The notes under the pieces were generated by a model. It ran no database searches. It was given only the letters and a program-made list of their open reading frames with translations, and was not told the DNA's origin. A program made the translations under genes and the position numbers. 64,000 bases of DNA from a virus: positions 27,110 through 91,109 of the IMG/VR virus record IMGVR_UViG_3300009160_000032. The stretch is one strand, 5' to 3'. Every line of letters begins with the position of its first letter. Position 1 is the stretch's first letter. Positions 63,186 to 64,000 of this stretch are shown here, piece after piece.

Positions 63186-64000
63186 TTATAATATTAATCC
63201 GAAATTCAAATCATTTTCTGGTATGTCTAATGCGTTTAACCCACCTAGACAAGGAGCCTCAGTTAATGTTTCTATTGTTAAAACATCTAATTCATCGTAA
63301 TATGATAATCTGTTATCACCATTTTTATTTTTAAATACATTAACTGTTGTGATATCATATAACATACCTGTACTTAAACAAACATTATTAACTTCAGTAT
63401 TAACAATATTCCATTGGAATGAATCGCCAATTGTGTTATTGTAAAAGTTATCAGGAATAATATTATTGTAAAAATATTCACCGATGGTATTATCTATAAA
63501 ATTATTTCCAATTCTATTTCCTTGAGCGTTTGATCCCCCAAAACCAAATCCATCTTGTACCTCATTAGAATTGAAATAAGTTCCTATTGTGTTGTATGAG
63601 AATGAACCATAACAAATATTAAATGAAAAATTATCACCAATATTGTTATGTATTGTGATACCACTAAAAATATTAGGTGAACACCCAAATCCTATATTAT
63701 TATATCCAAACTCACCTAATATCTCATTAGCTTTAAAATCTGTTTTAAGTTGATTACTCCAAAAATTACCTTGAATGTCATTACCCTTAAAATTATTCAT
63801 AATTTGGTTGTTCTCAAAAGTAAGACCTAAGTTGTCAACTCCACCAATTGTGTTTGTGTTAAAACCATTTAATATTGAATTTTTTATAAAAGCACAATAT
63901 ATGTCATTATTGTAAAAATCGTTTAAAATATTGTTACTTAAAAAATTAAATTTAATTGTATTACTTTCAAAATAGGTCCCAATTATATTACCCCTAAAAG
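63186..64000 (-). CDS. repeat tail fibre, N-terminus beyond the window
   Basis: The 3' part of a fibre gene that continues past base 64000: the frame stays open to the window edge (FRGNIIGTYFESNTIKF and so on), so the ATG at 63800 is internal. About 270 residues are visible. They carry the same N-x-I-G-x-x-F repeats as the 1264-residue fibre (GNNFIDNTIGEYFYNNIIPD) and finish with a distinct C-terminal domain (GMLYDITTVNVFKNKNGDNR to LNFGLIL). The gene is a paralogue of the long fibre. Confidence 0.8.
   Translation of the reverse strand, partial: FRGNIIGTYFESNTIKFNFLSNNILNDFYNNDIYCAFIKNSILNGFNTNTIGGVDNLGLTFENNQIMNNFKGNDIQGNFWSNQLKTDFKANEILGEFGYNNIGFGCSPNIFSGITIHNNIGDNFSFNICYGSFSYNTIGTYFNSNEVQDGFGFGGSNAQGNRIGNNFIDNTIGEYFYNNIIPDNFYNNTIGDSFQWNIVNTEVNNVCLSTGMLYDITTVNVFKNKNGDNRLSYYDELDVLTIETLTEAPCLGGLNALDIPENDLNFGLIL

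Noticed and set aside
1-64000. Stop-codon reassignment as in some large phages of Bacteroidota
   Set aside because: TGA ends the gp6-like, DUF5522 and the first baseplate gene, TAA ends others, and all long frames are intact under the standard code.
1-64000. tRNA genes
   Set aside because: Intergenic spaces are all short and A/T-rich; no cloverleaf-type G+C-rich segment was seen.

Overview
The window is part of the genome of a large, strictly lytic-looking contractile-tailed bacteriophage (myovirus) with a T4-like core and strongly A+T-rich DNA (about one third G+C by eye). Recognisable T4-type parts are a tail sheath, tail tube, tape measure, gp25 and gp6 wedge proteins, a gp53-like LysM protein, a hub, gp13- and gp15-like neck/terminator proteins, a family B DNA polymerase, a DnaB-type helicase, a UvsX/RecA recombinase, a gp32-like ssDNA-binding protein and a FEN-type exonuclease. 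Start codons are preceded by A-rich leaders rather than Shine-Dalgarno sequences, and there is a DUF5522-type CCGNGCxHCPY protein typical of Bacteroidota; together these suggest a Bacteroidota (probably flavobacterial or other aquatic) host. TGA and TAA both terminate long genes, so the code is standard. Terminase, portal, capsid and prohead protease genes are not in the window, so the genome is considerably larger than 64 kb. I saw no tRNA, CRISPR, insertion sequence or integrase.

Layout. Minus strand, read right to left: 64.0-58.9 kb, adhesin/tail-fibre region with a truncated repeat fibre, a protein carrying a limiting-CO2-inducible (LCIB)-type beta-carbonic-anhydrase signature, two paralogous fibres sharing an N-terminal module, two small proteins and a 2-oxoglutarate/Fe(II) oxygenase; 58.9-54.5 kb, a 1264-residue repeat fibre and a coiled-coil protein; 54.5-51.5 kb, DNA polymerase. 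Plus-strand island 45.2-51.5 kb: SNF2 helicase, two small proteins each followed by a clear terminator, a 708-residue three-domain protein (HEWVH metalloprotease-like, Mn superoxide dismutase, PD-(D/E)xK-like), a gp13-like neck protein and a small protein. Minus strand again, 45.2-23.8 kb: neck and terminator proteins, sheath, a HAD-like protein, tube, tail-assembly chaperone (probably with a frameshifted extension), tape measure, very large baseplate proteins, a gp53-like protein and the hub. At 23.8-15.5 kb lie the small Pro/Ala-repeat protein and the replication/nucleotide block (SSB, recombinase, exonuclease, helicase, class II ribonucleotide reductase, DUF5522). At 15.4-0 kb is the baseplate wedge block (gp25, gp6, then very large, partly unique proteins including a 1822-residue protein with a membrane-spanning cluster).

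Regulation. An 8-base element TATTTAT[A/C/T] sits on the coding strand just upstream of many virion and some other genes, seven times at 13-15 bases from the start codon. It is a good candidate for this phage's late promoter. The SSB/recombination block instead has a sigma70-like promoter (TTGACT-17-TATATT). Several simple hairpin-plus-T-run terminators separate the units.

Most notable content: the protease-SOD-nuclease fusion with possible prohead-protease sites at both domain junctions, the LCIB-type carbonic-anhydrase-like protein among the tail fibres, a probable frameshift in the tail chaperone, and the shared promoter-like motif. Functions are assigned from motifs read by eye; no database search was possible.
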